Below, in pieces: positions 45,350 through 53,701 of a DNA stretch of 64,000 bases (positions are counted from its first letter, which is position 1; the number at the start of each line of letters is the position of its first letter). Under the pieces are notes generated by a model. That model did not search any database. It was given only the letters and a program-made list of their open reading frames with translations, and was not told where the DNA came from. The position numbers and the translations under genes are program-made. The stretch covers positions 287,001 through 351,000 of the forward strand of contig NZ_CP113865.1 in NCBI RefSeq assembly GCF_026810225.1. Direction: 5' to 3'. This DNA is from Caldicellulosiruptor morganii. GTDB taxonomy: Bacteria; Bacillota; Thermoanaerobacteria; Caldicellulosiruptorales; Caldicellulosiruptoraceae.

Positions 45350-46021
45350 ATGATAGAATATTTATATTATGTGATTATTATATTATCTCTATGGGCTGTA
45401 TTACCCCTATTGTTTATGTTGTTGATTTCTATGTTAGCATATTTTTTCAAGAAAAATGATTTTATAATTAGACGTATTATGAAAATTGGATTAGGTCTTG
45501 GAAAGGAAAATGATGATGGAATCCAGATGCAAGTGAAGCATTTTGATTGTGGAAAGGCAGTTTTAAGCCAGATTTTAATGGATTTTGAGCTTTTTCATGC
45601 TGATTTATCATTGCCAGAACCTAGTTCAATGAAAGATATTGTTGAAGTTGCCTCAAAGCATGGTTGCTTAGCTTACGGTTATAGTGAAGCAACACTCACG
45701 CTAATTGAAGAGAGTATTAAAAGGAATGGCAAAGTTATGACACTTTTAAAAATTTATTATCCATTTGAGGGGTGGTGGGTAAAACCTACCAAATTAATGT
45801 TAAAAGTGCTATGTGGGAAAGAAGATTTGTATCATTGGGTTATGATAGAGAAAATACACGAGAAATATATTTACATTATTGATCCTTATTTCGGTAAAAT
45901 AAAATTGTCAAGATATTCTTTTGAAGATTGTTGGACAAAAAAAGTTATTTTTATTTATAATCCACTTACTCGTAGCAAAACTATTGCAAAAAGAGGGGAG
46001 GATAACATATGTATCCCATAG
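45350..46021 (+). CDS. Membrane-anchored C39-like leader peptidase
   Basis: A 223-residue protein with an N-terminal membrane helix (about residues 5-33) followed by a C39-type cysteine protease domain: oxyanion Gln62 and nucleophile Cys67 (MQVKHFDCGKAVL), His162 (YHWVM) and Asp178 (IIDPYFGKI). Unlike classic exporters the protease is not fused to an ABC subunit but is encoded just before separate ABC genes. It should cut the precursor after its Gly-Gly on export. It overlaps the ATPase gene by 13 nt. Confidence 0.8.
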   Translation: MIEYLYYVIIILSLWAVLPLLFMLLISMLAYFFKKNDFIIRRIMKIGLGLGKENDDGIQMQVKHFDCGKAVLSQILMDFELFHADLSLPEPSSMKDIVEVASKHGCLAYGYSEATLTLIEESIKRNGKVMTLLKIYYPFEGWWVKPTKLMLKVLCGKEDLYHWVMIEKIHEKYIYIIDPYFGKIKLSRYSFEDCWTKKVIFIYNPLTRSKTIAKRGEDNICIP

Positions 46022-46749
46022 AAACTATAGAGCTTACAAAGATTTATCGCAAAACTTCTCAAGGGATTGAAGGAATAGAAAAGATAAGTCTTAAGCTTTC
46101 AGAGGGACAGATACTGTCGTTGTTAGGACCTAATGGTGCAGGAAAAACTACTTTCATTAAAATAATTACTTCACAAATATTACCTGACAGTGGTGAAGTA
46201 TTTATTTATGGAAATCCACTTTGCAAAATAATTAAAGAATCTCAAATTTTAATTCGACAACAAATTGGATATTTGCCAGAAACGCCGTTTTTCTACGCCA
46301 AATTAACAGGTTGGGAATTTGCAAGATTTATGGAGAGTATATATAATTGTCCTTTAGAAGAAGGTGGTAGTTTAAGTTTTCATAGTATCGCAGACGCTTT
46401 TAATTTGACTTCTCACTTAAATAAATTAATAGCTTCTTATTCGCAAGGCATGTTACGTAAACTTGTTCTTTGTTTTGCAATAACTTTTGGCAAAAAAATT
46501 ATTATTCTTGATGAACCTTCAAACGGTTTAGATCCTGATAGTTATTTGACATTAAAAGATATCTTGCGCGAATGTAGAGCTCAGAAAAGAGCTATTTTGC
46601 TTTCTACACATCATTTATCTTTAGCCCAAGAGATTGCAGATGAAATTGCAATATTTCATCAGGGGCATATAAAATGTAAAGTAAAAAACGATGGTTCAGT
46701 AGAAGTATTATACAAAAAAATAATTCACGAGGTGAAAAATATAGAATGA
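46009..46749 (+). CDS. ABC transporter ATPase of the RiPP cluster
   Basis: A 246-residue ATPase: Walker A GPNGAGKTT, signature SYSQGMLRKL (variant of LSGGQ), Walker B IIILDEPSNGLD, and the switch His in LSTHH. ATG 46009 lies after GGGGAGG. It overlaps the permease gene by 4 nt and should drive export or provide self-immunity. Confidence 0.9.
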   Translation: MYPIETIELTKIYRKTSQGIEGIEKISLKLSEGQILSLLGPNGAGKTTFIKIITSQILPDSGEVFIYGNPLCKIIKESQILIRQQIGYLPETPFFYAKLTGWEFARFMESIYNCPLEEGGSLSFHSIADAFNLTSHLNKLIASYSQGMLRKLVLCFAITFGKKIIILDEPSNGLDPDSYLTLKDILRECRAQKRAILLSTHHLSLAQEIADEIAIFHQGHIKCKVKNDGSVEVLYKKIIHEVKNIE

Positions 46750-48206
46750 AGCTATATAAAGCTTTTTTTTCTTCTGCTTTTATACGCGCTGTTCGAACAA
46801 TAGGTATACCATTAAATTGTGAGTGTTCTAAAAAAAGAATCTTACTGAGTATTTTTACTTTGGCTTTAGGGATACTATTTTTTATTTTGAGTTTACATTA
46901 CGTGCCAGAGTCTTTTAAAATTTATCTTCCTTCTTTATTGATTGAAAAGTGGCTTGCTATTGTAATTTTTACTATTGGAGTTGGTAACTTAATTGGTCTT
47001 TTAAAATTTGAGTATGGAGAACGAGAAGAAATCATGTTTATGCTATCGTTACCTATATCACGTCAGTTCATTGTTAATTGGAAAATAACAACTCAGATAC
47101 TAGAATTTTGTATAATTATGCTAATACTGCTGTTATTTGTTGTTCCATGGGGCAGTGAGGCTATAAAGTGGGAAATTTTTTGTGTCCAATGGTTTGTTCT
47201 TTTTCTTCTTACGATAGCTAGTCTAATGTGGGGCATGGTAGTTTCTGCATTAATAGCTAAAAAAATAACCAATGAACTATTGCGAAAAGTAGTAACTTAT
47301 GGATTAGTGTTATTTTTCTTTGTGATGTCGATAATAGCAGTTTTACACATTGATACAAGTTTTATTTTTAAGCTATACAATAATGCGTGGTATTGGATAG
47401 CAACTACTAATCTTCTATTAGTGTTGGTAGCATTATCGATAAAGGCGACATGTACTTACTTTTCTGCATTTTTTGAAATTTTAAATATTTCTAATAGTCG
47501 CACAGAAACTAGAAATTATGGTAAAAATAAATGGGGCAGTTTTATGACTGCAACAGCTAAAAAGGATTGTCTTTACTACTTAAGAGAAATAGATCAATTA
47601 ATTCAAATGTTAATTATATTTGTTATTATAATAATTTCATTATCGAAATTCTCTTGGTTTGAAAAATATAGCATTTTGCTTATATTGTTGTGTCTTCCAT
47701 ACAGTTTTTCCGGGATAATTACATTACATTTGATTGGCAGAGATGGGGTAGCTTTAAACTTAATTAAGATGCTGAGAGGTACATTAAAAAATTATTATTT
47801 AATGCGAACTGTACTGTCTTATATTTTCGTCTTAATACCGACGTTGATATCCTATATTTTTCTATCAATTCTTTTCTATAAAGAAGGATTTTATATCCAA
47901 AATATATTGTTGATATTATTATTTAGTTTTATTTTTGTTATGTTAGCAATGGGTATCTCAGTTCTATTTCTACAAAAGAAAAATGGAAATATATACCTTC
48001 AAAAAAGAGGTGTTTCTGTGTTAGGGGAAATTTTTTATTGGGTTGTAGGAATTGTTTTGCCTATAGCATTAACTCGATGGGCAAACAATGGATATAAGAT
48101 AAGTAATGTTCCATTGGGGTTTATTGTGATAGCAATAGTTACCATAGTTACAATAATTAGTATTTTTATAGTTGGTTATCTCTACATTGATAAGGTAAAT
48201 GATTAA
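46746..48206 (+). CDS. ABC-2-like permease of the RiPP cluster
   Basis: A 486-residue integral membrane protein with about twelve hydrophobic segments and no other domain. The ATGA overlap with the ATPase gene shows the two are partners. Large permeases like this are found with bacteriocin export or immunity systems. It is the last gene of the cluster; no clear terminator follows, and IS debris begins after about 80 nt. Confidence 0.8.
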   Translation: MKLYKAFFSSAFIRAVRTIGIPLNCECSKKRILLSIFTLALGILFFILSLHYVPESFKIYLPSLLIEKWLAIVIFTIGVGNLIGLLKFEYGEREEIMFMLSLPISRQFIVNWKITTQILEFCIIMLILLLFVVPWGSEAIKWEIFCVQWFVLFLLTIASLMWGMVVSALIAKKITNELLRKVVTYGLVLFFFVMSIIAVLHIDTSFIFKLYNNAWYWIATTNLLLVLVALSIKATCTYFSAFFEILNISNSRTETRNYGKNKWGSFMTATAKKDCLYYLREIDQLIQMLIIFVIIIISLSKFSWFEKYSILLILLCLPYSFSGIITLHLIGRDGVALNLIKMLRGTLKNYYLMRTVLSYIFVLIPTLISYIFLSILFYKEGFYIQNILLILLFSFIFVMLAMGISVLFLQKKNGNIYLQKRGVSVLGEIFYWVVGIVLPIALTRWANNGYKISNVPLGFIVIAIVTIVTIISIFIVGYLYIDKVND

Positions 48207-48289
48207 TTGTAGGACAACTCGCTGTAATTTTATATGAGCGTTCTTGCAATGAACGAAAATAATTGAAAATGAAGTGTAATTCAGATTTG

Positions 48290-48460
48290 CATGAAGGAGA
48301 TACCTCCTGATAAAATTCAGAATGTAAGTTGGACAACTTATGACAAAATACAACAAAGGAGGTACCCTCGTCATTGTGATTCTTAGCAAGGTAGTTTGAC
48401 CTTTTCAATAACGCATAGCAACTGAGCACGGTTTTCTAAAAGTTGTTTCAAAACTAATTA
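48290..48460 (-). pseudogene. IS256 transposase N-terminal scrap
   Basis: The stretch around TTCTTAGCAAGGTAGTTTG and AGCACGGTTTTCTAAAAG aligns with the region of the intact IS256 transposase gene near 50255-50330 that encodes LLENLLDCFMLSERTVYLAKN. It is short and full of changes. Confidence 0.65.
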
Positions 48461-48469
48461 GGATGAGTT

Positions 48470-48899
48470 AAAGACCAACAGGATGAAGTGAACAGAAAGC
48501 TGAAGTGATGGTAAGGCTATTGAGCTTGAAATATAACGGTGTAAATTTGAAATTTGAAAGAAGCATATAAAAAAATTTGTAGCAATGGAAGGAAATAATA
48601 TAAAATATTGGACGAAATTGTAAAAAAACGTAAAGATGATAAAAAAGCAAATTAAGGAAACATGGGATAATGTACCAATTTTAGCAAGAGGAAAAGTTAA
48701 TTTGACGTTTGGAATACTAAAAGGTTTAAGCATTGGGAGATTTCTTAAATGCAGTCTTATTTTTGTAAAAAATTTCTCTACAAACACTTGACACTATCAA
48801 AAAGCTCCCTCCTCTTGGTAGAAGAGAAAAAATGATGTAGAATATAAGGTTGAAAAAACTAAAAAAGAAAAGGAAAAACAAACCAAAGGAGGGAGCAAA
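48470..48899 (+). other. Transposon debris and ISLre2 leader
   Basis: No intact gene. Around 48660-48790 one frame reads WDNVPILARGKVNLTFGILK then GLSIGRFLKC, which looks like the tail of a decayed transposase (family not certain, perhaps ISLre2). The last 110 nt, with TTGACACTATCAAAAAGC, are the likely left end and leader of the ISLre2 fragment. Confidence 0.4.
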
Positions 48900-49188
48900 A
48901 TGACTAAAAATATTGTATCAAAAATAGAAGAACTTTTAAAGACTTTTGAGGACGGATTAGAGAAGATAGTGCGAAGGGAGAAAGATTTAACAGAATATTC
49001 AATTGAGCTCAAGAAGCAATTGGACCAGATAGGTAAGGAGATGATAGAGGAGGCATGTAAATTTATAGAGGAATCAGCAAAAGAAAACGAAGAGAGGAAG
49101 AAGAGGTATGAGGTTGTAAGGAAAGACAAGAGAAGTTTAAAGACAATATTTGGGGATATTGAATATGAGAGGACGTATTATAAGGAGA
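48900..49188 (+). pseudogene. ISLre2-family (UPF0236) transposase, N-terminal fragment
   Basis: About 96 residues: IEELLKTFEDGLEKIVRREK, then VRKDKRSLKTIFGDIEYERTYY, the standard UPF0236/ISLre2 start. It has a GGAGGG ribosome site (48890s). Interrupted at 49189 by the left end of IS256 copy 2. The remainder of ISLre2 does not reappear on the other side. Confidence 0.85.
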
Positions 49189-50491
49189 GACTTGTCAAGA
49201 ATTTTGTGTTTCCATTTCATAGCGTATATTGTAGAGCTGTAATATATTGTAACTACATTTTTTAAGAATAGGTACTCCGTTTTTCCACTTGCCCCGACGC
49301 AAGTTTTCTCTTTGTAAATATATGTTTATCTCTAAAACTTCTACAGATTGAAAATAACCACCGGAGTTTATTCTTATCTTTTCAATCATACTGTTTACGC
49401 TTTCTACAGCATTAGTAGTATAAATGTACTTTCTTAAATCTTCAGGATACCTCATATGTGCAAGATAGAACTCTGCTTTTTCGCAAATACCTTTTATGAA
49501 TCGAGGATATTTTGAGGAGTATTGCTCACAAAGAAGTTTGAACTTTGAAATAGCTTCGTCAAAATCAGCAGAGGAAGTTCTTAGTTTATCAAGCTCTTTG
49601 TTGAAAACGGAAGCATCATCTTTTGCCATATGTTTTCTGACATTGCGTTGAAGGTGAACAAAACATAGTTGATGGTCGGCAAGGGGATAAGCGAGTCTAA
49701 CAGCATCGATAATGCCTGGAAAATCATCGCTTACAACTATTAAGACTTTTTTAAGACCTCTTGTAATTAAGTCGTCAAAGACTCTCATCCAATCGGCTTT
49801 GTTTTCTTTGCCGAAGAAAGTGTAGATACCGAAGATATCTTTTTTGCCTTCTAAATCAATGCCAAGCACGACATAGCAAGTAGCTTGTTTAACTTTTGAG
49901 TTATCTTTAATTTCGCAATGGTAACCGTCAATGATAAGAGCAAAAGCACTTTCAGGAAGTTCTCTTTGTTTGAAAAGTTGAAGCTCGTTTTTAAGATCGT
50001 TTTTGATTTTTTCGATTTCGTCTTCAGAATAAGGCAGATTCATGCTTTTAAGAGTTTGGACAAGAGAACTTTCTGAGTAACCATTGGCGACTAAAGACAT
50101 GAGCAGGTCAGTGTATGAGCTGTCAACCCTTTTGTAGCGGTCAGGGAGAATGGAAGGTCGAAAGTTACCAGAGCGTGTGCGAGGAACAGAAATTTCAAGG
50201 CTGCCAACAGGTGTTGCAAGTTTTCTGCCGTAAAAACCATTGCCTTTATCGTTTTCGTTTTTAGCAAGGTAAACAGTTCTTTCTGATAACATAAAGCAAT
50301 CGAGCAAGTTTTCCAAAAGCTGTTTTAAAGCTGGGCGAGTAGGATCATCTTTGGAGCAATACATATTTAATACTTGCTCGATAGCCATATTTTTAGCGGT
50401 TTCAAAAATTTCATTTTTCTCCATAATCGTGAGCCCCCCTTTGGTGATTATTTCAACACTAATTATACAGTGGACACAATTTTATTTTAAC
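49189..50491 (-). mobile_element. Complete IS256-family element (copy 2)
   Basis: A 1,303-bp element with ends GACTTGTCAAGAATTTTGTG and (reversed) GTTAAAATAAAATTGTGTCC, imperfect inverted repeats sharing AATTTTGTGT / AAAATTGTGT. The flanking 8-mers TAAGGAGA and TCCCAGAG differ, so there is no target duplication, and the two flanks belong to different genes. This points to a deletion or recombination event after insertion. Confidence 0.85.
49195..50424 (-). CDS. IS256-family (Mutator-type) transposase
   Basis: A 409-residue intact transposase. Conserved parts: VPRTRSGNFRPSILPDRYKR, the first catalytic Asp in FALIIDGYHC, the second in VVSDDFPGIIDAV, and the Glu region YTTNAVESVNSMIEKIR, with HLQRNVRKH between them. 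The start ATG 50424 has a GGGGGG tract upstream. Likely active in principle; a decayed relative is at 37431-38680. Confidence 0.93.
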   Translation of the reverse strand: MEKNEIFETAKNMAIEQVLNMYCSKDDPTRPALKQLLENLLDCFMLSERTVYLAKNENDKGNGFYGRKLATPVGSLEISVPRTRSGNFRPSILPDRYKRVDSSYTDLLMSLVANGYSESSLVQTLKSMNLPYSEDEIEKIKNDLKNELQLFKQRELPESAFALIIDGYHCEIKDNSKVKQATCYVVLGIDLEGKKDIFGIYTFFGKENKADWMRVFDDLITRGLKKVLIVVSDDFPGIIDAVRLAYPLADHQLCFVHLQRNVRKHMAKDDASVFNKELDKLRTSSADFDEAISKFKLLCEQYSSKYPRFIKGICEKAEFYLAHMRYPEDLRKYIYTTNAVESVNSMIEKIRINSGGYFQSVEVLEINIYLQRENLRRGKWKNGVPILKKCSYNILQLYNIRYEMETQNS

Positions 50492-50852
50492 TCCCAGAGC
50501 AACCAAAAGAGAGTTAGAGACAGCTCACTGGTTTACAATTGCTTCTGCCATTGATATGGACTACAGAAAGCTTTTGATTGCACTTTTAGACCAAGGCACA
50601 GAGCTATTCTCTTCAATCTTTATAAAGAACCTCAAAGCTGGGAATAACAGAGAAGCTTCTCAGTGTTTAAGAACTCTTATCTTGCTTGAGTACTTAAAAG
50701 AGTGTATACACAATGAAGGTATTGAGAATCTGGTAGAGCTCAGATATCCACCATTGGAGGAAGAACTCAAGTTTTGGCAGGACAAAGGATTCACAATTCC
50801 AAAGGACATATTTCTAAAATCTAAGTCAGAAAGCGAGGCGGTTTATCAATGA
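50492..50852 (+). pseudogene. 5'-truncated phage- or plasmid-type gene
   Basis: The open frame starts directly at the IS256 end with RATKRELETAHWFTIASAID and continues to 50852; ATG 50556 could restart a 98-residue protein. The coding sense upstream of that ATG shows that the natural 5' end was removed. The product is soluble and helix-rich; I do not recognise a family. The next gene overlaps it as ATGA, so it belongs to that small operon. Confidence 0.65.
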
Positions 50853-51151
50853 TAACAATTGAGAAAACTCAAACAAATGATGTATTTGAAAAAGTCTTTT
50901 CACAGCTAACAGTTGACCTTGTAAGCTATAGGTCTAATGAAATTTTAAAAGACCAAGAGTATTTGAAGACAACAGGACAAATTGATATCCTTGAGGCAAA
51001 GCTCAAAGAACTGATGAGTGATGAAGCAAAGAAAATTTATGAAGAGATTGAAGAGCTCCAGAGCTATTTATGTGCCATCTATGAACTTCACGGTTATAAG
51101 CAAGGGCTCAAAGATGGTGCAAAGCTGACAGTAAAGCTTTTGGCAGAATGA
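50849..51151 (+). CDS. Small helical protein (phage/plasmid type, unknown)
   Basis: A 100-residue acidic, heptad-rich protein (QIDILEAKLKELMSDEAKKI, YEEIEELQSYLCAIYELHGY, KQGLKDGAKLTVKLL). The end LHGYKQGLKDGA is often seen in small proteins of Firmicute prophages and conjugative elements. It overlaps the preceding frame by 4 nt. Function unknown. Confidence 0.7.
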   Translation: MITIEKTQTNDVFEKVFSQLTVDLVSYRSNEILKDQEYLKTTGQIDILEAKLKELMSDEAKKIYEEIEELQSYLCAIYELHGYKQGLKDGAKLTVKLLAE

Positions 51152-51165
51152 AACAGCAGATTCAT

Positions 51166-51194
51166 GAGCCGATAGGTTTTCAGCCTGTCGGCTC
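51166..51194 (+). terminator. Hairpin after the small operon
   Basis: GAGCCGATAGG (51166-51176) pairs with CCTGTCGGCTC (51184-51194), but no T run follows. It may be a processing or pausing hairpin instead of a terminator. Confidence 0.45.
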
Positions 51195-51235
51195 TAAGGT
51201 ATAAAATTTAGCCGTGTTAAGGAGGATTAAAGGCA

Positions 51236-51877
51236 ATGAAAGTTAATCCTGTTTTGTACCTTAAAGCTGCCAAGAGATTGAGCTCAAACTTTGTGCGTGG
51301 CAATCAATTAGGCTTAATACCTGAAGAAGAAATTAAAGAAATCTCACCAAAGATTGCATATTATCTTTTGAAGTATGTAATTACTAAACCAGAACCTGAG
51401 TTTATAACAAAAGGAGAGGTTAACGCTGAACTTTCGCTCCATTGGACTATACTACAATTCTTTTCTCAGATGACACCAGGGCAGTTTATGAATATTTTCC
51501 CTATCAAGAAATTTTACAAAGGTCACAAATATGGCATTAAAGACTACTACACAACAAAAGCAATGCTCAGCAAAGTTGATATGAACAGTCCTATTGGTGA
51601 CAAGGTTATTGATTTTTTATGGGATTATGTCAACGACGACATAGAAGAATTTCTTGTAAGATACATGGTCACAATCAGCAATTTAAGAAGATTTGAAGGC
51701 AAACCAACTATTGCCGAGGAGATAGCAAAAGAGCTTGGAGTTAAAACTTATAGGTTATATCAAGACAGCCAAGGCAAAAAGTTTTTATTTGACGAACAAA
51801 CAGGTAAAACAATAAGAGTAAGGGAAAGGCCAAAACATTTGAAAATTATCAAAGGCAGACGGTATGGGGATGTTTAA
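51236..51877 (+). CDS. Unknown protein of the mobile-element region
   Basis: A 213-residue soluble protein with a good AAGGAGG site. No motif I recognise; residues 70-150 (LHWTILQFFSQMTPGQFMNI, FPIKKFYKGHKYGIKDYYTT) are mixed helical and aromatic. Its place before a helix-turn-helix gene and a sigma-like gene suggests a phage or plasmid accessory role. Confidence 0.65.
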   Translation: MKVNPVLYLKAAKRLSSNFVRGNQLGLIPEEEIKEISPKIAYYLLKYVITKPEPEFITKGEVNAELSLHWTILQFFSQMTPGQFMNIFPIKKFYKGHKYGIKDYYTTKAMLSKVDMNSPIGDKVIDFLWDYVNDDIEEFLVRYMVTISNLRRFEGKPTIAEEIAKELGVKTYRLYQDSQGKKFLFDEQTGKTIRVRERPKHLKIIKGRRYGDV

Positions 51878-51949
51878 AATTTTGCTCAAGTTTAACAGAC
51901 CGTGCGGGCCAGCTTTGCGCATGCAAACTTCCCTTTATTTCGCAAAAGG

Positions 51950-51977
51950 GGTATCCTTATTTGGGGATACCTTTTTT
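51950..51977 (+). terminator. Rho-independent terminator
   Basis: GGTATCC (51950-51956) pairs with GGATACC (51965-51971), followed by TTTTTT. It ends the gene at 51236-51877. Confidence 0.9.
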
Positions 51978-52030
51978 GTTGCAAACACATAGCAAGACTA
52001 TGACAAAATTCGACATAAAAGCTTTGCAGA

Positions 52031-52039
52031 TGGTATAAT
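52031..52039 (+). promoter_or_regulatory. Extended -10 promoter
   Basis: TGGTATAAT carries the TGn extension of a -10 element. The -35 (TCGACA, 18 nt upstream) is weak, as is usual for extended -10 promoters. It precedes the next two genes. Confidence 0.6.
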
Positions 52040-52073
52040 CATTGTAGGAACATAAGTTTGAGGTGATTTCAAA

Positions 52074-52559
52074 ATGCCATACTATGACTGGGAAAGTTTA
52101 AAACGTGAGTTTATGCTTGGGGAGTTTAAGACTCTCAAAGAGTTTGCAGAAGCCAAAAATATAAGCTATGGATTTTTGAGAAACAGAGCAAAAGGTTGGA
52201 CTCAGGAGAAAAGACAACTTAGCAAAACCAAGAATCAGCTTGTGGTTGAAAAAACTCTACAAAAGCAAATAGAAAAAGCAAGCGACTACAATACTTTGCA
52301 CGTTAAGTTTTGGGACAGACTTCTTGATTTGGTGTGGCAGGCTTTGCATGATGAGAAAACCATCAAAACCAAGGATGGCAAAATAAACATTTATGCACTT
52401 GAAAAACTGGCTTTGGTGGTTGAGAGGGTGCAGAAAGGACAGAGGCTTGCTCTTGGACTTGATGATAAAAAGGACACTGGCAACGAGGAACTACTCCAGA
52501 GGATGAGAGAGATTGTTCAAGCAATTAATGAGGTAAATGACGTTACTGTTTTGAACTAA
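52074..52559 (+). CDS. Helix-turn-helix protein (possible small terminase-like)
   Basis: A 161-residue protein. The N-terminus (FMLGEFKTLKEFAEAKNISY, GFLRNRAKGWTQEKRQ) reads like a small helix-turn-helix as in phage small terminase or PBSX-type proteins; a helical region follows. No large terminase gene follows, so the phage label is weak. AGGTGA lies before ATG 52074. Confidence 0.6.
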   Translation: MPYYDWESLKREFMLGEFKTLKEFAEAKNISYGFLRNRAKGWTQEKRQLSKTKNQLVVEKTLQKQIEKASDYNTLHVKFWDRLLDLVWQALHDEKTIKTKDGKINIYALEKLALVVERVQKGQRLALGLDDKKDTGNEELLQRMREIVQAINEVNDVTVLN

Positions 52560-52583
52560 GCTGCAAAGGAGTGATTACAACAA

Positions 52584-53516
52584 ATGCAGCAAACAGCTTT
52601 ACCGCAGCTTACAGAATCCCAGAGACAGCTTCTAATTGTCGACAACTTAAAGCTTGTGTATCATGTTGCAAATAAATTTATGCCATGTCCAAAAGGCTAT
52701 TACTATGAAGTGGAGGACCTTGTCAGTGAAGGCTATATTGGTCTTGTTGTTGCAGCAAAGAACTATGACCCTACCAAAGGCAGTTTTTCTACTTATGCTT
52801 GTAAGGTGATTGAGAGCAAGATAAAAAGAAGCTTGCCAAAATACAAGTTATCTTGTGCCATCTCTTTGGACAGTCCAGTATCAAAAGAACCAGAAGAAGA
52901 TACATCTACAGTTGCAGATACAATATCAGATGGTTATTCAGTTGAAAAAGAAGTAATTAGAAAAGACACTATTGATAAACTGCAAAGGTATTTTGATACC
53001 TTGACTGATGAGGAAAAAGAGAGGGTTTTATATTACATCTCCACAGGAAAGAATCCACCTGCAAGTGATAAGGTGTTCAAAAAAGCAAGAAGAAAGATAA
53101 TAGCCAAGATGAGACAAGAACAGTTTGAGGCAGACCTTGACGACTTGACAGTGTTTATATCCTGCCCAGCTGTGCACATAGCAAGTGGTAGTAATTTTGG
53201 CTATTCACCAGTTGAGGCAACTGTTATTGATAGAGAGGAGAAAAGAAAACAGCTTGAGGTTTTGTCTACAATACCACAGCTCAGCAAGCTTAGGGTTTTA
53301 AAACAACAAGGTGAACAGGACAGAATCAAACTTCTTGCTGCCAAGTGGGAAGTAGAAGAGTTTATTGAACGCAACTGGGATAATCTCACAGTCTATAATG
53401 TAAGACTTCTTAAAGATTACTTTGTATTTTGTCTTTCACATCTTTCGATGGTACAAAAGTATGGCAGCAAGTACAGAGAACAATTAAAAAGAGTGGTCAA
53501 AAAGTTAGCTTTGTAA
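52584..53516 (+). CDS. Sigma-70-like protein with an extra C-terminal region
   Basis: A 310-residue protein. Residues about 15-90 are a sigma-70 region 2 (NLKLVYHVANKF, EDLVSEGYIGLVVAAKNYDP, TKGSFSTYACKVIESKIKR), which binds core polymerase and the -10 element. Residues about 120-180 may be a region 4-like helix set (LTDEEKERVLYYIS). The last about 130 residues, with ERNWDNLTVYNVRLLKDYFV, are not part of standard sigma factors. Could be an element-encoded late-gene activator. AAAGGAG precedes the ATG. Confidence 0.75.
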   Translation: MQQTALPQLTESQRQLLIVDNLKLVYHVANKFMPCPKGYYYEVEDLVSEGYIGLVVAAKNYDPTKGSFSTYACKVIESKIKRSLPKYKLSCAISLDSPVSKEPEEDTSTVADTISDGYSVEKEVIRKDTIDKLQRYFDTLTDEEKERVLYYISTGKNPPASDKVFKKARRKIIAKMRQEQFEADLDDLTVFISCPAVHIASGSNFGYSPVEATVIDREEKRKQLEVLSTIPQLSKLRVLKQQGEQDRIKLLAAKWEVEEFIERNWDNLTVYNVRLLKDYFVFCLSHLSMVQKYGSKYREQLKRVVKKLAL

Positions 53517-53527
53517 AAATTTTTCTT

Positions 53528-53678
53528 GCGAAAAAAGCGAAAAAAGTCTTGAGAATAGGAATATCAAGGTTTTTAGTATACCTACTTTTTTCGCAGCTAT
53601 TGCGAAAAAAGTCCAGAAAAAACCTAAAAACCTTGTGGCGACTGAATTACAACCTTGCGAAAAAAGTGCGAAAAAAGT
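53528..53678. repeat. GCGAAAAAAG repeat cluster (iteron-like)
   Basis: Five direct copies of GCGAAAAAAG (starting at 53528, 53537, 53602, 53657 and 53669) and one inverted copy (53585-53594) fall within 150 nt, mostly followed by TCC or TCT. A palindrome ATACCC-TATA-GGGGGTAT follows at about 53684-53701. The cluster starts just after the sigma-like gene's stop. Iterons of a replication origin or binding sites of a regulator are possible. Confidence 0.55.
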
Positions 53679-53701
53679 CCATATACCCTATAGGGGGTAT
53701 A

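Noticed and set aside
48206-48290. Terminator for the RiPP operon around CGTTCTTGCAATGAACG
   Set aside because: The stem is only 5 bp and is followed by an A-rich, not T-rich, stretch.
50492-50852. Continuation of the ISLre2 transposase after IS256
   Set aside because: The sequence right of IS256 has no similarity to the UPF0236 middle or C-terminal part and joins an operon of small phage-type genes instead.
53528-53678. CRISPR array
   Set aside because: The repeats are only 10 bp, irregularly spaced and partly adjacent; no cas genes are present.
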